This document shows positions 43,110 through 53,345 of a stretch of DNA of 64,000 nucleotides, in pieces (position 1 is the first letter of the stretch; every line of letters starts with the position of its first letter). The DNA is from Erodium maritimum. Taxonomy: Eukaryota; Streptophyta; Magnoliopsida; Geraniales; Geraniaceae. Below the pieces are notes generated by a model. That model was not told where the DNA came from and ran no database searches. It saw nothing but the letters and a program-made list of their open reading frames with translations. The translations under genes and the position numbers were made by a program. Location of the stretch: NCBI GenBank assembly GCA_963921825.1, contig OY997588.1:128371203-128435202 (forward strand), read 5' to 3'.

Positions 43110-44086
43110 TCACTGGGCCATCAAATTGCGCAAAATATTAAGTTGCGTCATGTGGGCCTGTAGCTGCTCGGGGTCCATGCCCGAAGTGTCGGTTTTTTCA
43201 GCTTCGACCCACTGCTGGTATGCCATCAGCTTCAGCTATGCAGCCTTCTCAATGGTCCTGGCTTGGGGCTTGCTTCTTTGGCCGCTATATGGGCCCTCTC
43301 GACACGATCGGCAACCGCTTCCTTAGACGATGATGCTGAGCCCTTACCTCTGAGTCTTGCAGCCCATAGGCCTCTTGTACTAGGGTTGACCGTCCGTATT
43401 AGCACCGGTCGTTTGCTAACTGTCCTCACAGCCCGGCGTGTCTTCACGAGGGCGCTTGCCGGAGTCGGTAGAATCTTCGACATCGAACTCCGTAACCGGT
43501 GTCGGTACAACGGCCTCGTCAACAACAAAGCAATGAGAATTCCACTTGTGTTCTCCTTTCAAAAGATCCCACCAGTGTTTCCATGTGAATGGATGACCAC
43601 AAGCCGAGATGTATTGCTCCTCGGTCAACTTCATGATTCCCGCATCGTCCCGGCCGCTCCTGTGGTCCCTGCAGTTCTTCACAAACAGCCCTTGGAAGAA
43701 CGTCACTTTGGGATTCGTCCCCAGCCAGTGGTCTTTGCACTGCTTCCCCGACCTCACCGGATCATCCGGGCCCCGAGTGGATTCCATTTCCGCAGCGATG
43801 GCCCCCCAGTACTTAAAATTATGCTTCTGGTTGCCGTGCACTGAGTCGTACGAGTGGTGCATCCAAGCTCGAACTAACCTGCAGTCCTCCTCGTCGGTCC
43901 ATAAGACACGCTTTGCTTTGGCCTTTGTCGGACGGACGGACGGACTTCGGCGGGCTCGGAAAGGGGTTGAGAGGATTGGACAGTCGGGTTGGGGGAAAAG
44001 TAAGGCTCCAAAAACTCTTGGGACAAAGTTTCATCCGTCACCGACCTATAGTTGAGAACCCACTCGTTGAGATCGAAAGAAGACAT
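43110..44086 (-). pseudogene. SANT/Myb-like (PIF ORF1 / GST-T3-like) gene, frameshifted
   Basis: The start at 44086 gives SSFDLNEWVLNYRSV and a serine/proline linker. The SANT-like domain follows in another frame (RVLWTDEEDCRLVRAWMHHS, KYWGAIAAEM, KQCKDHWLG), then HPFTWKHWWDLLKGEHKW, a linker, a basic stretch with SKEAVADRVERAHIAAKEAS, and a coiled-coil-like end (KLMAYQQWVEAEKTD, QLNILRNLMAQ) with a stop at 43110. At least three frame changes and one internal stop break it. The first break coincides with a GTCC run of four units at about 43928-43944, which would be in frame with two. Paralogue of the intact 42371-42760 gene, same strand. Confidence 0.65.
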
Positions 44087-44290
44087 AGCGAAAGAAATTT
44101 GAATAGGACTTTTTGAAGTGTAGTAGAAGAGAGAAATTGAGTGTGTGTAAAAATGAGTTTTGGGGTGTTTATTTATAGGGGGAAAGTGAAAAAAAAATTT
44201 AATGTTGCTGCCAGCGAACCAGGCCACGTGTCGCCAGCGTGTGGCTCTCCAACAGCCGACGCGCCACCCTATATTTTCAAAAAATTCCAA

Positions 44291-45702
44291 AATTACCCTT
44301 TATCCTTTAAAACCCTAAAAAACCTCTCATCTATCCTATTTCTACTCTCTGCAACTCTCATCTCTAATATGTGTCTACTATTATACACGTTTTCTCTCTC
44401 TAGTACCCCTTCAACTCAAACCCTAGAGACTCTTACCCGCCGCCGCCTCTCTCTGCCCCCGCCGGCTCCGGCCATGGTCGTTGCCGGCGGAGGCCTCTCT
44501 CACCTCTATTGCCCTTTTCCCTTCTTCCCGGCGACTTCGCTGGTCCCGGGCATTAGATCCTGCTGTTCACTCACTGGCGTACAAGGTTGCTGCCGACCGG
44601 GCTCGCCGTCTGGGACCCTTCATCTGCTGGAGCTCTGTGTCGCCATCTACTCTCCGGACACTTTCACTGGCGGGTGAACCAAATCTGGTACGAACCAGAT
44701 ATGGCGGTGGTGTACTGGGCTCGAAAGCTTTCGGGGTCCTTTTCGGATCTTTGAGGCGGGGAGGTTTGGTTCTCCAGTTTTCGTGGTGTTGGCCATGGAG
44801 AACACCTCTCTCGTTCATGTTTCCGGTTTGTTGGATTGTGTATATAAAATGGGTGGGTTTAAATTTGTGGAAAGGTTTGAATTTCATTCCTGAGTTATGT
44901 TGAAAATAAAACGAATTTGGGCAAGAATTTCTCTATTTTTGCTATTGAAAATAGAGTAGTTTGATGAATTTGAGTATTGTGTATTGGATGATATTTGGCC
45001 ATGGAAAATGGAGATGAGGATGATGGTGGTTGGTACTGTGTATTGGATGATATTTAGAGATGGTAAATTGAAGAAGGGTAGTGAATTGAAACAAAAATTT
45101 GGTAGTGTTTTGAGGTTGAAGAAGGGTATCAAATTGAAAATAAAAATAAAACGAATTTAATAAGATCTGAAAATTAAAACTGATTTTGAATAATTAAAAC
45201 TGATTTTTAATAATTAAAATATGATTTTTTTTTAAATAAATCTGATTTTTAAGTAAAAACTTATTTTCTTAAGTAATTTTTGATTTTTTTAAAATAAAAA
45301 ATGATTTTTAAAAAATAAAATCTGATTTTTAAAATAAAATATTAATTTTTTAAAATAAAATCTAATTATTTAAAAATAAAATCTAATTTTTATAAAATAA
45401 ATTCTAATTTTTATAAAATAAATTCTAATTTTTATAAAATGAAAAACAGATTTTATAAAATAAATAAAAGAAAATAATTTTTGAAAATCAATGGCATGGG
45501 TTTGAAAATTTGATTGTTAATGGGGGGTATTATGGACTTTTTAGGTGTTTGGATGGAAAAATGGATGGAAAATTGACTGAAACTAACGGCAGGTACTAAA
45601 GTGACGGAAAATGTCATTCTAGGGTATTGAGGTGCCGCGAAAAATAGTTAGGTATTGAGGTGAAATAAACCGATAGTTAGGGTATTGAGGTGGAATTTGC
45701 CC
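44291..45702. mobile_element. Mutator-like element, right arm with captured GC-rich sequence
   Basis: The right end (about 45480-45702) closely resembles the right terminus of the outer MULE at 23843-27243: shared segments include AAAATGTCATTCTAGGGTAT and GTATTGAGGTG repeats, ending CCC. Inside are AAAATCTGATTTT-type A/T repeats (45130-45480) and captured gene-start-like GC-rich sequence (44290-44880). The matching left arm was not found, so the left boundary is a guess and the element is probably truncated. Confidence 0.55.
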
Positions 45703-46610
45703 TTTTTTTTTTGATAAATGATGGTTTTGTTCATAAGCTTTGGAATAATATATTACAAAGTTGTGGGAAAGATTCCCAAAATAACCTTCAAAGACAAAAA
45801 CACAGACAGAAAAACCAACAAAAAACTGAGCAGGAGCAACAACAGAGATCAAAACCAAAACAGCTGTCTCACCGAGACCAACGAACAATGCCTCAGGGTG
45901 AACATGTGGATCCTATGGTCTCAGAAAGACTAAGTGATCCGTGCCCCTCCACTCCTAGAGTAGATCGGCCCTGAGCATTCCCCCGGATGAGCACTCGCCG
46001 GACCTCAGTGAGAAACAGGCGTAACCTGAAAGGTATAATCTCCACTGTAGCCCCTGCCAACACAAAAGCAGAAGTGAAAAATGCAATGCCAGCTCCTAAA
46101 ACAGCTCCTGAACAGGCACTTAAGAGGACCTCCTCCCATTCCTGCAAGAAGAAATAAAGCACGATACAGGAGAACTCAACCAAATGGAGAGGGTTGAATC
46201 CTCTGGTAGATCACCAGACATCCTGCAAACGCTGAAGCTATGAAGCTGCAATCTTTAGAAGACCACATCAATAGGGTCCAACTGTTGCCTGAAGACTGCT
46301 GAGTTCCTCTGAAGCCAAATGTGCAAAAAAACAAGGTAAGCCACCTTCACCCATTTATGCCACCAACTTCTGCGACCAAGACCTCTCCAAATATAAAGAG
46401 AAGATAGGCAATCGCCGGGCATGACCCACACTAAGGACCACCAATTGTAGACCTTACTCCAGATCAACCAACTGATACACGGGTGATTTATATCCAACTC
46501 ATAAAAATGAGCTATATTTGTAATCCGGCTTTGAAATGTTGGTTCATGTTTGATTTGTTTGACTTTGAAAATGCATAGAAGGAGATAAATGCATTGACAC
46601 AACACACATA
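45703..46610 (-). mobile_element. 5'-truncated L1 with ORF2 C-terminus
   Basis: The minus strand ends TTTATCA followed by ten A's (45712-45703), directly at the MULE end. Upstream lie GC-rich untranslated sequence and the end of an L1 ORF2. It is the only ORF2-bearing LINE piece found in the window. The 5' truncation point abuts the RGP fragment at about 46612. Confidence 0.7.
46255..46605 (-). pseudogene. L1 ORF2 C-terminal zinc-finger (zf-RVT) region
   Basis: The frame reads HFYELDINHPCISWLIWSKV, YNWWSLVWVM, then WRGLGRRSWWHKWVKVAYLV and FLHIWLQRNSAVF. This tryptophan-rich pattern ending W-x-x-RN-x-x-F is the zf-RVT region found after the reverse transcriptase of plant L1 ORF2. The catalytic domains are absent through 5' truncation, so no enzyme can be made. 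Confidence 0.72.
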
Positions 46611-46611
46611 G

Positions 46612-46812
46612 AACATGTTGAAGCCATCGACACCGTTCTTCTTCAACATATTATATGATCCGTACACGGAAGGAGCAGATTCTGTGACACTGTACTCATT
46701 TAGCTTGAGGAAAGGAGTGCCCATGGCCATATCTCACAACCTGTGGCTAAACATTCTCGATTACGATGCTCCCACTCAGCTCGTCAAGCTTCTCGAGTGC
46801 AACGCCAAGTTA
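46612..46812 (+). pseudogene. UDP-arabinopyranose mutase (RGP) gene fragment
   Basis: About 66 codons read [20 protein letters not shown], then [18 protein letters not shown], then [20 protein letters not shown]. This follows the plant reversibly glycosylated polypeptide / UDP-arabinopyranose mutase sequence ([36 protein letters not shown]). RGPs act at the Golgi/cytosol face converting UDP-arabinopyranose to the furanose form for cell-wall arabinan. Only this internal segment is present, with several substitutions, no start and nothing recognisable downstream. It is stranded between a truncated L1 (opposite strand) and a PIF-like MITE. Confidence 0.82.
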
Positions 46813-46925
46813 ATTATATCGTCTTTTATTTGTATTTTTTCAGCACCAAATATTGAGTTGTAAGTCCTAATTGTGGACTTCATATTCTATTTTAATTTAT
46901 ATATTGGGTTTTGCACTAAGTGTTA

Positions 46926-47817
46926 GAGCATGAACAACAGAAAGGAAGGTTCTTGGTGAGGTCCTGGGAGTGAGGCCCTTGTGTTGACTGAACAAAAGTA
47001 AGGCATGGGGCTGCAGAATAGTAGGTGTTTTGCAATGGAGAGGCCCTCTGAGGTCTTGTGAGTGAGGCCCTGTGCTGACTGGATGTTGACTGGATTATTA
47101 ATTGATATTTTACTGTTTTATTTAATTCTTTATCAGAAACCGTTTAAATTATATAAACAAATGTGGAAAAAAATAATTAATGACAATAAATAAATAATAA
47201 ATAAATTTAACAGGAATAAAAATAAACTTTTTAATAATGGCAAAGAAATCAATAAAATATGTGTATGAAATAATATGGTCAACTATGTAATATTCATAGT
47301 AGTTGTTATAACGAAAAATCTTTGAATCGGACCGGATATAAGTACACACAAAAATGATAATATGGTCAAATATATATTTACATAAATATTTTATTTTTAA
47401 AAAAAGATTTGATTTTAAATTTTAATATGCATTTCACTCCAAAATTAAAAGTATATCATATAAATTATAATAAAACATAGTAACAAAAACTCAACTAGCT
47501 CAATGGTAGAACCACAAGACTTTAAACCTTGAGGTTGGGGGTTCAAATCCCACAATTGACAAAAAATTTTGTTTAAAAAAAAATCGCGTGCGCGGATGCC
47601 AGGTGTCTGCCCGAGAGAGGGCCAGCGTGGCTAAGGAGCGATGAGCGAGGTCTGCGAGCCCGGCCCGCGATTGAGGAGCGAGGAGCGAGGCCCGAGCCCA
47701 GAGCCGCGTTTTTCAGGGCCGCATACCAGGTGAAAACCAGCCCACAGTGGGTCGGCATGAGGGCTGCGGACCGCGCGCGCGGGCCGGGGGCGAGGGCCGG
47801 CCCGTTGTGTATGCTCT
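46926..47817. mobile_element. PIF/Harbinger-type non-autonomous element
   Basis: The target duplication TTA lies at 46923-46925 and 47818-47820. The ends are GAGCATGAACAACAG and, on the opposite strand, GAGCATACACAACGG. The right flank continues GTGAC, fitting the CWCTTAGWG-like preference reported for PIF. No transposase. The interior holds a short duplicated motif (AGTGAGGCCCT, 46970 and 47061), AT-rich DNA, a tRNA-like segment and a very GC-rich right part (47580-47805). Confidence 0.75.
47491..47560 (+). repeat. tRNA-like segment (SINE head or tRNA pseudogene) inside the PIF element
   Basis: Box A-like TAGCTCAATGGTAGA (47496) and box B-like GGTTCAAATCC (47540) are correctly spaced. The T arm folds well (TGGGG / TCCCA with a GTTCAAA loop) and an anticodon-arm-like stem has a CTTTAAA loop that would place TTA in the anticodon. 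The acceptor and D stems pair poorly, so this is not a functional tRNA gene. A's flank both sides. Confidence 0.5.
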
Positions 47818-47841
47818 TAGTGACGAAGAATACATAAGGAG
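47806..47841 (-). repeat. 36-bp inverted repeat, right copy
   Basis: Inverse of 42026-42061 with two mismatches. The inner part is the right terminus of the PIF element at 46926-47817 plus TTA. The outer 21 bases (GTGACGAAGAATACATAAGG..) lie outside that element. Confidence 0.8.
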
Positions 47842-47879
47842 TATCGGAAAAAGTTGGACTAAAAAAATCCGATAAATCT

Positions 47880-49530
47880 CTATCATTAATGAGAATCTCG
47901 TCCTAGTCTTAGCCGTTATGGTGCTCCCTCCTGTCATTGTCGCTTCTACGTCACTTGTCGTGTCGCCACATGGTGCTGATTCTGTCGGTCATGCCGCTCC
48001 AGTGCCCCTCTGTTCTATCTGGTCCGTTCCTTCGCAGACCATGCCTGGTGTGGGGGATAAGTATCGACGGGGATGGTTGTCGACACCACCATCTTCTCCC
48101 TCCTTCTCCCTCATCTCGACCCAGCCTGCTCCTCCTAAGGTCTCGCCGGGTTCAGTTTTGGTCTCTATAAGGCCTGGATATTCCTCCCCGTCGATGTTGT
48201 TGTCGGATGGGTTCTCTGATCCGTTGGGACCGCCTCTTCCGCTCGGAGACTCGCGTAAGAGGTAACTGGTGCGACGACCCTGGGTTCCATCCACTCCATG
48301 CTACTATTTGGCTCCTCTTCGCCCGAACCCTAGACCGTCTTCTCGGGCTCACCATGACCTTGCTCTGGTGCCTGGGTTTGACAGCGCGAGGTCTACGGTT
48401 ACGCCTTGGCCAGAGCCGCCGAGGTTTATACCCCCTCGAAACCCGGGTGTGGGGACTGTTAAGGACGTGACGGTGTGCTCGGCGTACTCCAAGGTCAAAA
48501 CGCTGAGGGTTTGGTCCTAGTGTTTGATCTGCAACAACTATGGGTTGCGGAGGAGGACAGTGGAGGCCTCTTCCACGTTTGTTTGTCGAGGCTGGGTGCG
48601 GAGGTAGATTAAGGGCTTGGATACCCTACGGTGGGATGCTCTCAGGCCTGACCGTGGGGTCGGTGGCGCTATGTCTCTGGCCTCGAGGGGGGCTGCGCTG
48701 GATTCCGAGAAGGACACGGGCACTGTGCGAAGGGAGGTTATGACGTCGCCCCCCGCAACGGTATCCTCAGAGCCATCTTACGACATATCAGAGGGGTCTG
48801 TTGTAGTATAGTCCAGCGATAGGGATTCGTCCTTGCGTGAGACGGAAGGAGTTACAACCGTCCTCACAGGCGTGGATGGGGTAGAAGTCTCCTGGGCCTC
48901 ACGGCGTAGACGGCGTCACATTGGATTGAGAATTGGAGGAAGGTGCCCCAATCCTGCTGACAATGAACCCGATACCTAAGGTTAGGTTATCTCGAGGAAG
49001 GAGATCCAGCGTAAAATTGGACCCGATACCTGATCCGGGTCCCTGATTTCCCACCTGGGACACCAGCCTCCCAGGCTTTGTACACGGGAAGATCCTTGAG
49101 GGAACAGGTAGGAGTCAGCTCTCTGCTGATTCGATTGTTGGGTTCCCAAGGGCCTACCCAGAAGGGTTTGGAGGTAGAGGACATGCGAGTCCGGATGCAC
49201 GTCTTGTTAAAGTTTGATCGCCCATCGTTGGAGCAGTGAAGATAACAGTAGCGGAGGAGCGGGCTGGCCATGAGTGGGTTACAGAGCAGGCGAGGGTTGG
49301 TATACAGCCTCGCCAAGGGGAATGATACACACCGTGGGCCTCAGGTACCGTCCTTGGAGGGGTCCCTAGTATAGGTCGGACCTCCTATTACTGATGCAGT
49401 TCTGGTCTCTTTGGGCTGGGACTTTCAGTATTATTTTCTCACCTCCCATCTTTCCTTCATGCCTTTATGGAGGCCATCAGGGCATCCTGATATTGATTTT
49501 CACTTATATTTTCAAAACCGTCTATGACAG
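47880..49530 (+). other. GC-rich gene-like repeat, possibly L1-mobilised
   Basis: GC-rich sequence with an open stretch at 47918-48265 (no domain), then moderately GC-rich sequence ending in T-rich DNA with TTTTCAAAACC near 49510. Composition parallels the family X elements in plus orientation. No target duplication found. No supported gene. Confidence 0.35.
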
Positions 49531-49567
49531 TTATATGGTTAAAAAGAACAGTGAACTTTATGTAGAT

Positions 49568-49760
49568 TGTGTGCGTGAGAGGCAAAAGAGGAACAGAGAG
49601 ATTGGGTTGTAAGAAAAACTTCATTGGAGATTATAGCATATCGTGTTTATAGGCGACAATTGGACGTAGCTCCTATTCTGGGAGTGAACCTGTATAAATC
49701 TCTTGTGTCTTTTTCTTTTATCGTTCTTCGGGGACAGGAATTAGGGTTTAATTTCTTTCA
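49568..49760 (+). repeat. 5' LTR, truncated
   Basis: Matches the 3' LTR from GTGTGCGTGAGAGGCAAAAG (53517 in the 3' copy) to the terminal TTTCA with scattered differences. The first part of the LTR is absent, replaced by unrelated sequence. Confidence 0.88.
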
Positions 49761-49762
49761 AC

Positions 49763-49774
49763 TGGTATCAGAGC
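49763..49774 (+). promoter_or_regulatory. primer-binding site (initiator tRNA-Met)
   Basis: TGGTATCAGAGC, two bases after the LTR end CA. Confidence 0.95.
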
Positions 49775-49805
49775 ACTGGGTTTTTTGTTCGCGATTGGGA
49801 AGACG

Positions 49806-50591
49806 ATGGCTGGCGACGATGGTTCGGCTCACGAGATCGGGAGATTCGATGGTACCGATTCTACATTCTGGAAAATGCAAATGGAAGATTACCTGTACGG
49901 TAAAAAGCTACATGTGCCTCTAACGGGGAAGCCGAAAAAGATGGATGATGCTGAGTGGGCTCTTCTAGATCGACAAGTTCTGGGGGTTGTGCGATTAACC
50001 CTGTCGAAGAACATCGTACACAACGTGGCGAAGGAGACGACAACTGTAAGCATGATGAAGGTCCTATCCGACATGTACGAGAAACCTTATGCAAATAACA
50101 AGGTATTTCTTATGAAAAAGCTTTTTTATTTGAGAATGGAAGAAAGTGGATATGTGGCTGCACATATGAATGATTTCAATACAGTTGCTAATCAATTGTC
50201 ATATGTGGAAATTGATTTTGATGACGAGGTTCGTGCCCTAATTTTATTGGCGTCTCTACCACCGAGTTGGGAGCCAATGAGTGCAGCGGTAAACAATTTC
50301 GTTGGGAATGCGAAATTAAAGTTCACAGATGTTAGAGATTATGTTCTGGCTGAGGAAGTCAGAAGGACCGATGCAGGCGAGAAATCTTCCAGTTCTGCCT
50401 TGAATGTGGAGCACAGGGGCAGAGGAACAGGGAGAAGGTTCAACAGGAACAAGGACAGGTCAAAGTCGAGAAACGCTAAAAGCCCATCCAGATTTGGAAG
50501 AACAGTGGAGTGTTGGAACTGTGGAATGACAGGTCACGTGAAGAAGAATTGCAATGCTCCCAAGAGAGGAAATTTGGGAAATGCAGTTTAA
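49806..50591 (+). pseudogene. copia gag (frameshifted at its end)
   Basis: The frame from ATG 49806 reads MAGDDGSAHEIGRFDGTDST and a UBN2-type gag, with a basic region and zinc knuckle CWNCGMTGHVKKNC at about 50512-50553. It stops at 50591, while the protease continues in a different frame from about 50554, so an indel near 50580 separates gag from pol. Gag itself is otherwise open over about 260 residues, better preserved than pol. Confidence 0.9.
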
Positions 50592-51237
50592 TGCGACCAC
50601 TGATGAGATTGGTGACGCATTGATCACATGGGCGGATTTCCCAAAAGACTCTGTCATGGAGAAATGCAGCGTTGAAGAAACAGTTGCAGCGGCAGTTGGA
50701 AACTCCAAGGATACGTTTCTACTGTCCGTCGACAGTCCGATCGACAATTGGGTACTCGATTCGGGAGCGTCCTTCCATACCACTCCGAGTCAGGAAGCAA
50801 TGGAGAATTATGTTGTTGGGGATCTTGGAAAGGTCTATTTAGCCGATGGCTTGCCACTACCCATTGTCGGTCACGGAGACATCACCTTGAAGATGTCGAA
50901 CGGGCACACGTGGAAGATAAAGAAGGTGAGACATGTGCCGAAGCTGAAACGGAATCTGATTTTCGTTGGTCAACTTGATGATAAAGGGCACAAAATTATC
51001 TTTGGCCAAGGTAAGTGGAAAATGGCAAAGGGTGCAATGGTGGTTGCTTGTGGTCAGAAAACTGGCACCCTCTACATGACGACAAGTTTCCTTGACTTAA
51101 CAGTTGTTGTTGACTATACCCAGAAGACCGAGTTGTGGCATCAACGACTTGGGCATATGAGCGAGAAAGGTATGAAGATTCTCGTTAAGGAGGGAAAGAT
51201 TTCAGAGTTGAAATCGGTGAATCACCATTTGTGTTAG
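50554..51237 (+). pseudogene. copia protease and pre-integrase segment
   Basis: The protease active site WVLDSGASFHTT (about 50749-50784) is intact, followed by the usual copia protease body (VYLADGLPLPIVGHGDITL) and the pre-integrase zinc module (LWHQRLGHMSEKGM). A TAG at 51235-51237 ends the frame just before the module's second cysteine pair (SCVLGKQKRVSF), which continues in the same frame. Confidence 0.9.
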
Positions 51238-51777
51238 AGTTGTGTGCTTGGGAAACAGAAGAGAGTGAGTTTCTCAACCGGAGGGAGGGAGCTGAAGACG
51301 GAGAAATTGGCATTGGTTCACACCGATGTATGAGGACCAACCCCGGTAGCTTCCCTTGGAGGGTCACACTATTATGTGACGTTCATAGACGGCACAACCA
51401 GAAAGGTATGGGTCTACTTTATGAAACACAAGTCTGATGTGTTCAATGTTTTCAAGACCTAGAAAGCTTTGCTTGAAAACGAGACAAACCTGAAGATAAA
51501 GAGTCTAAATTCGGATAACGGTGGAGAGTACATTGATGGTCCCTTCAAGAAATATTGTGCTCAGAACGGGATCAAGATGGTGAAAACCATTCCAAAGACA
51601 CCTCAGCAAAACGGAGTAGCGGAAAGGATGAATCAGATGTTGAATGAGCGTGCAAGAAGCATGAGACTACATTCTGGGCTACCGAAGACGTTTTGGGCTG
51701 ATGCGGTTAACACCGCGGCGTATCTGCTCAATCGAGGACCATCCGTTCCTTTGAGTTTCAGAATTCCAGAAGAGGTG
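51238..51777 (+). pseudogene. copia integrase, broken and truncated
   Basis: Contains SCVLGKQKR, LVHTDV, then two stops, then SDNGGEYIDG, TPQQNGVAERMNQ and AAYLLNRGPSVPL. The sequence jumps at about 51778 (PEEVW) straight into reverse transcriptase (ELEMKDEMDSLL). The integrase C-terminus and linker, normally some 200 or more residues, are missing. Confidence 0.88.
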
Positions 51778-53277
51778 TGGAGATGGGAGCTGGAAATGAA
51801 GGATGAGATGGACTCATTGTTGTCAAACCGAACATGGAAGCTAGCTGAGCTTCCGGCTGACAAGAAAGCGTTGCAAAACAAGTGGGTCTATCGGATTAAA
51901 GAATAGCACGATGGAGCAAGCACTATAAAGCGTGGTTGGTTGTCAAAGGCTTTCAGCAGAAGGAAGGCATTGACTACACCGAGATTTTCTCCCCAGTTGT
52001 TAAGTTGGTGACTATTCGAACAGTTCTTAGGTTAGTGGCAAAATAAGATCTACACCTTCAACAAATGGATGTGAACATTGCTTTCCTTCACGGTGAGTTA
52101 GAAGAAGAGATCTACATGAGATAACCAGAGGGTTTTGAGGTCAAAGGTAAGGAGAAGATGGTGTGCAAGCTCCAAAAGAGTTTGTACGGTTTAAAGCAAG
52201 CTCCAAGGCAGTGGTATAAGAAGTTTGACAGCTTCATGAAGAAAGCCGAGTTCAGGAGGTGTGAGGCAGATCATTGCTGCTACTTTAAGAGACTTGGTAA
52301 CTCGTATTTGATATTACTGCTATATGTTGATGACATGTTAATAGCAGGAGCAGCTCTTACAGAGATTGAGAAGTTAAAGAAGGGGTTTTCGAAGGAGTTC
52401 GAGATGAAGGATCTCGGGGCTGCAAAGCAAATCCTTAGGATAAGGATTACACGGAGCAAAGAGGGGCTGAAACTGTCACAAGAAGATTATGTGAAGAAGG
52501 TCGTGAAAATGCTCAACATGGGCGATGCCAAGTCTGTTGGAACTCCTATAGGCAATAACTTTCGCTTGTCTAAAGGCGACTCGCCTGTGACAGAAGAGGA
52601 TAGGGCGTACATGAATAAGATTCCATACGCTTCAGCTATCGGAAGTCTTATGTATGCTATGATAATCACGAGACCGGACATTGCACGTGCAGTGGGAGTT
52701 GTGAGCAGATTCATGAGTGATCCGGGTAAACAATACTGGGAAGTCGTGAAGTGGATTTTCAGGTACCTTAAAGGAAGCTCAAGTACGGCACTATGCTTCC
52801 GGAAGTCCGATTCGGGACTTGAAGGGTTCGTTGATGCAGACCACAGTGGTGACATTGATAGTAGAAAGAGTACGTCCGGTTATGTCTATACATTCAGAGG
52901 TACTACAATCAGTTGGGTTTCAAGGTTGCAGAAGATAGTTACTCTTTCTAGCTGCAAGGCTGAGTACGTGTCCTTGACAGAGGCTACGAAGGAGATGATT
53001 TGGCTTCAGTCTTTTCTACAGGAGCTGGGGTATAATCAGGAGGGAAATGTTCTTCATTGCGATAGCCAGAACGCCACTCACTTGGCGAAGAACCCAGCGT
53101 ATCATGCTTGAACGAAGCATATACAACTTCGTTACCACTTCATCAGAGAGGCTTTGGAGAACGAGATGCTAGTTCTCAAGAAGATCGCAAGAAATGAAAA
53201 TCCTGTAGACATGTTTACGAAGGCCGTGCCGAATGAGAAGCTGAAGTTGTGTGCAACTTCAGCGGGCTTAGTTGAAT
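51778..53277 (+). pseudogene. copia reverse transcriptase and RNase H, broken
   Basis: The N-terminal part has NKWVYRIK then a stop at 51904-51906 and frame damage to about 52157. A long open frame, 52158-53111, follows with SLYGLKQAPRQWYKKFDSF, catalytic LLLYVDDML (about 52316-52342), ASAIGSLMYAM, RPDIARAVGVVSRF, and RNase H motifs VDADHSGDIDSRKSTSGY, SCKAEYVSLTEA and CDSQNATHLAKNP. A TGA at 53109-53111 precedes the last RNase H stretch (TKHIQLRYHFIRE). The large open frame is a residue of a formerly longer polyprotein. Confidence 0.92.
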
Positions 53278-53345
53278 GAAGAGCCGAGCCGCAACTTGTA
53301 AATGCTTAAATACAGGTGATCAAGATTAGTCTTTAAGTGGGAGAT

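Larger units (their letters stand above)
42051..44290 (-). mobile_element. PIF/Harbinger-like element remnant carrying two SANT/Myb-like genes
   Basis: The left end is GAGCATCCACAG after TAA, followed by a strong palindrome (ATCTCGCCGGCTGCCGGCGAGAT at 42065-42087). Two minus-strand SANT/Myb-like genes lie inside. PIF/Harbinger elements normally carry a Myb-like ORF plus a DDE nuclease. No nuclease is seen here and the right terminus was not found, so the element is non-autonomous or truncated. The right limit is only the end of element-like sequence. Confidence 0.5.
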
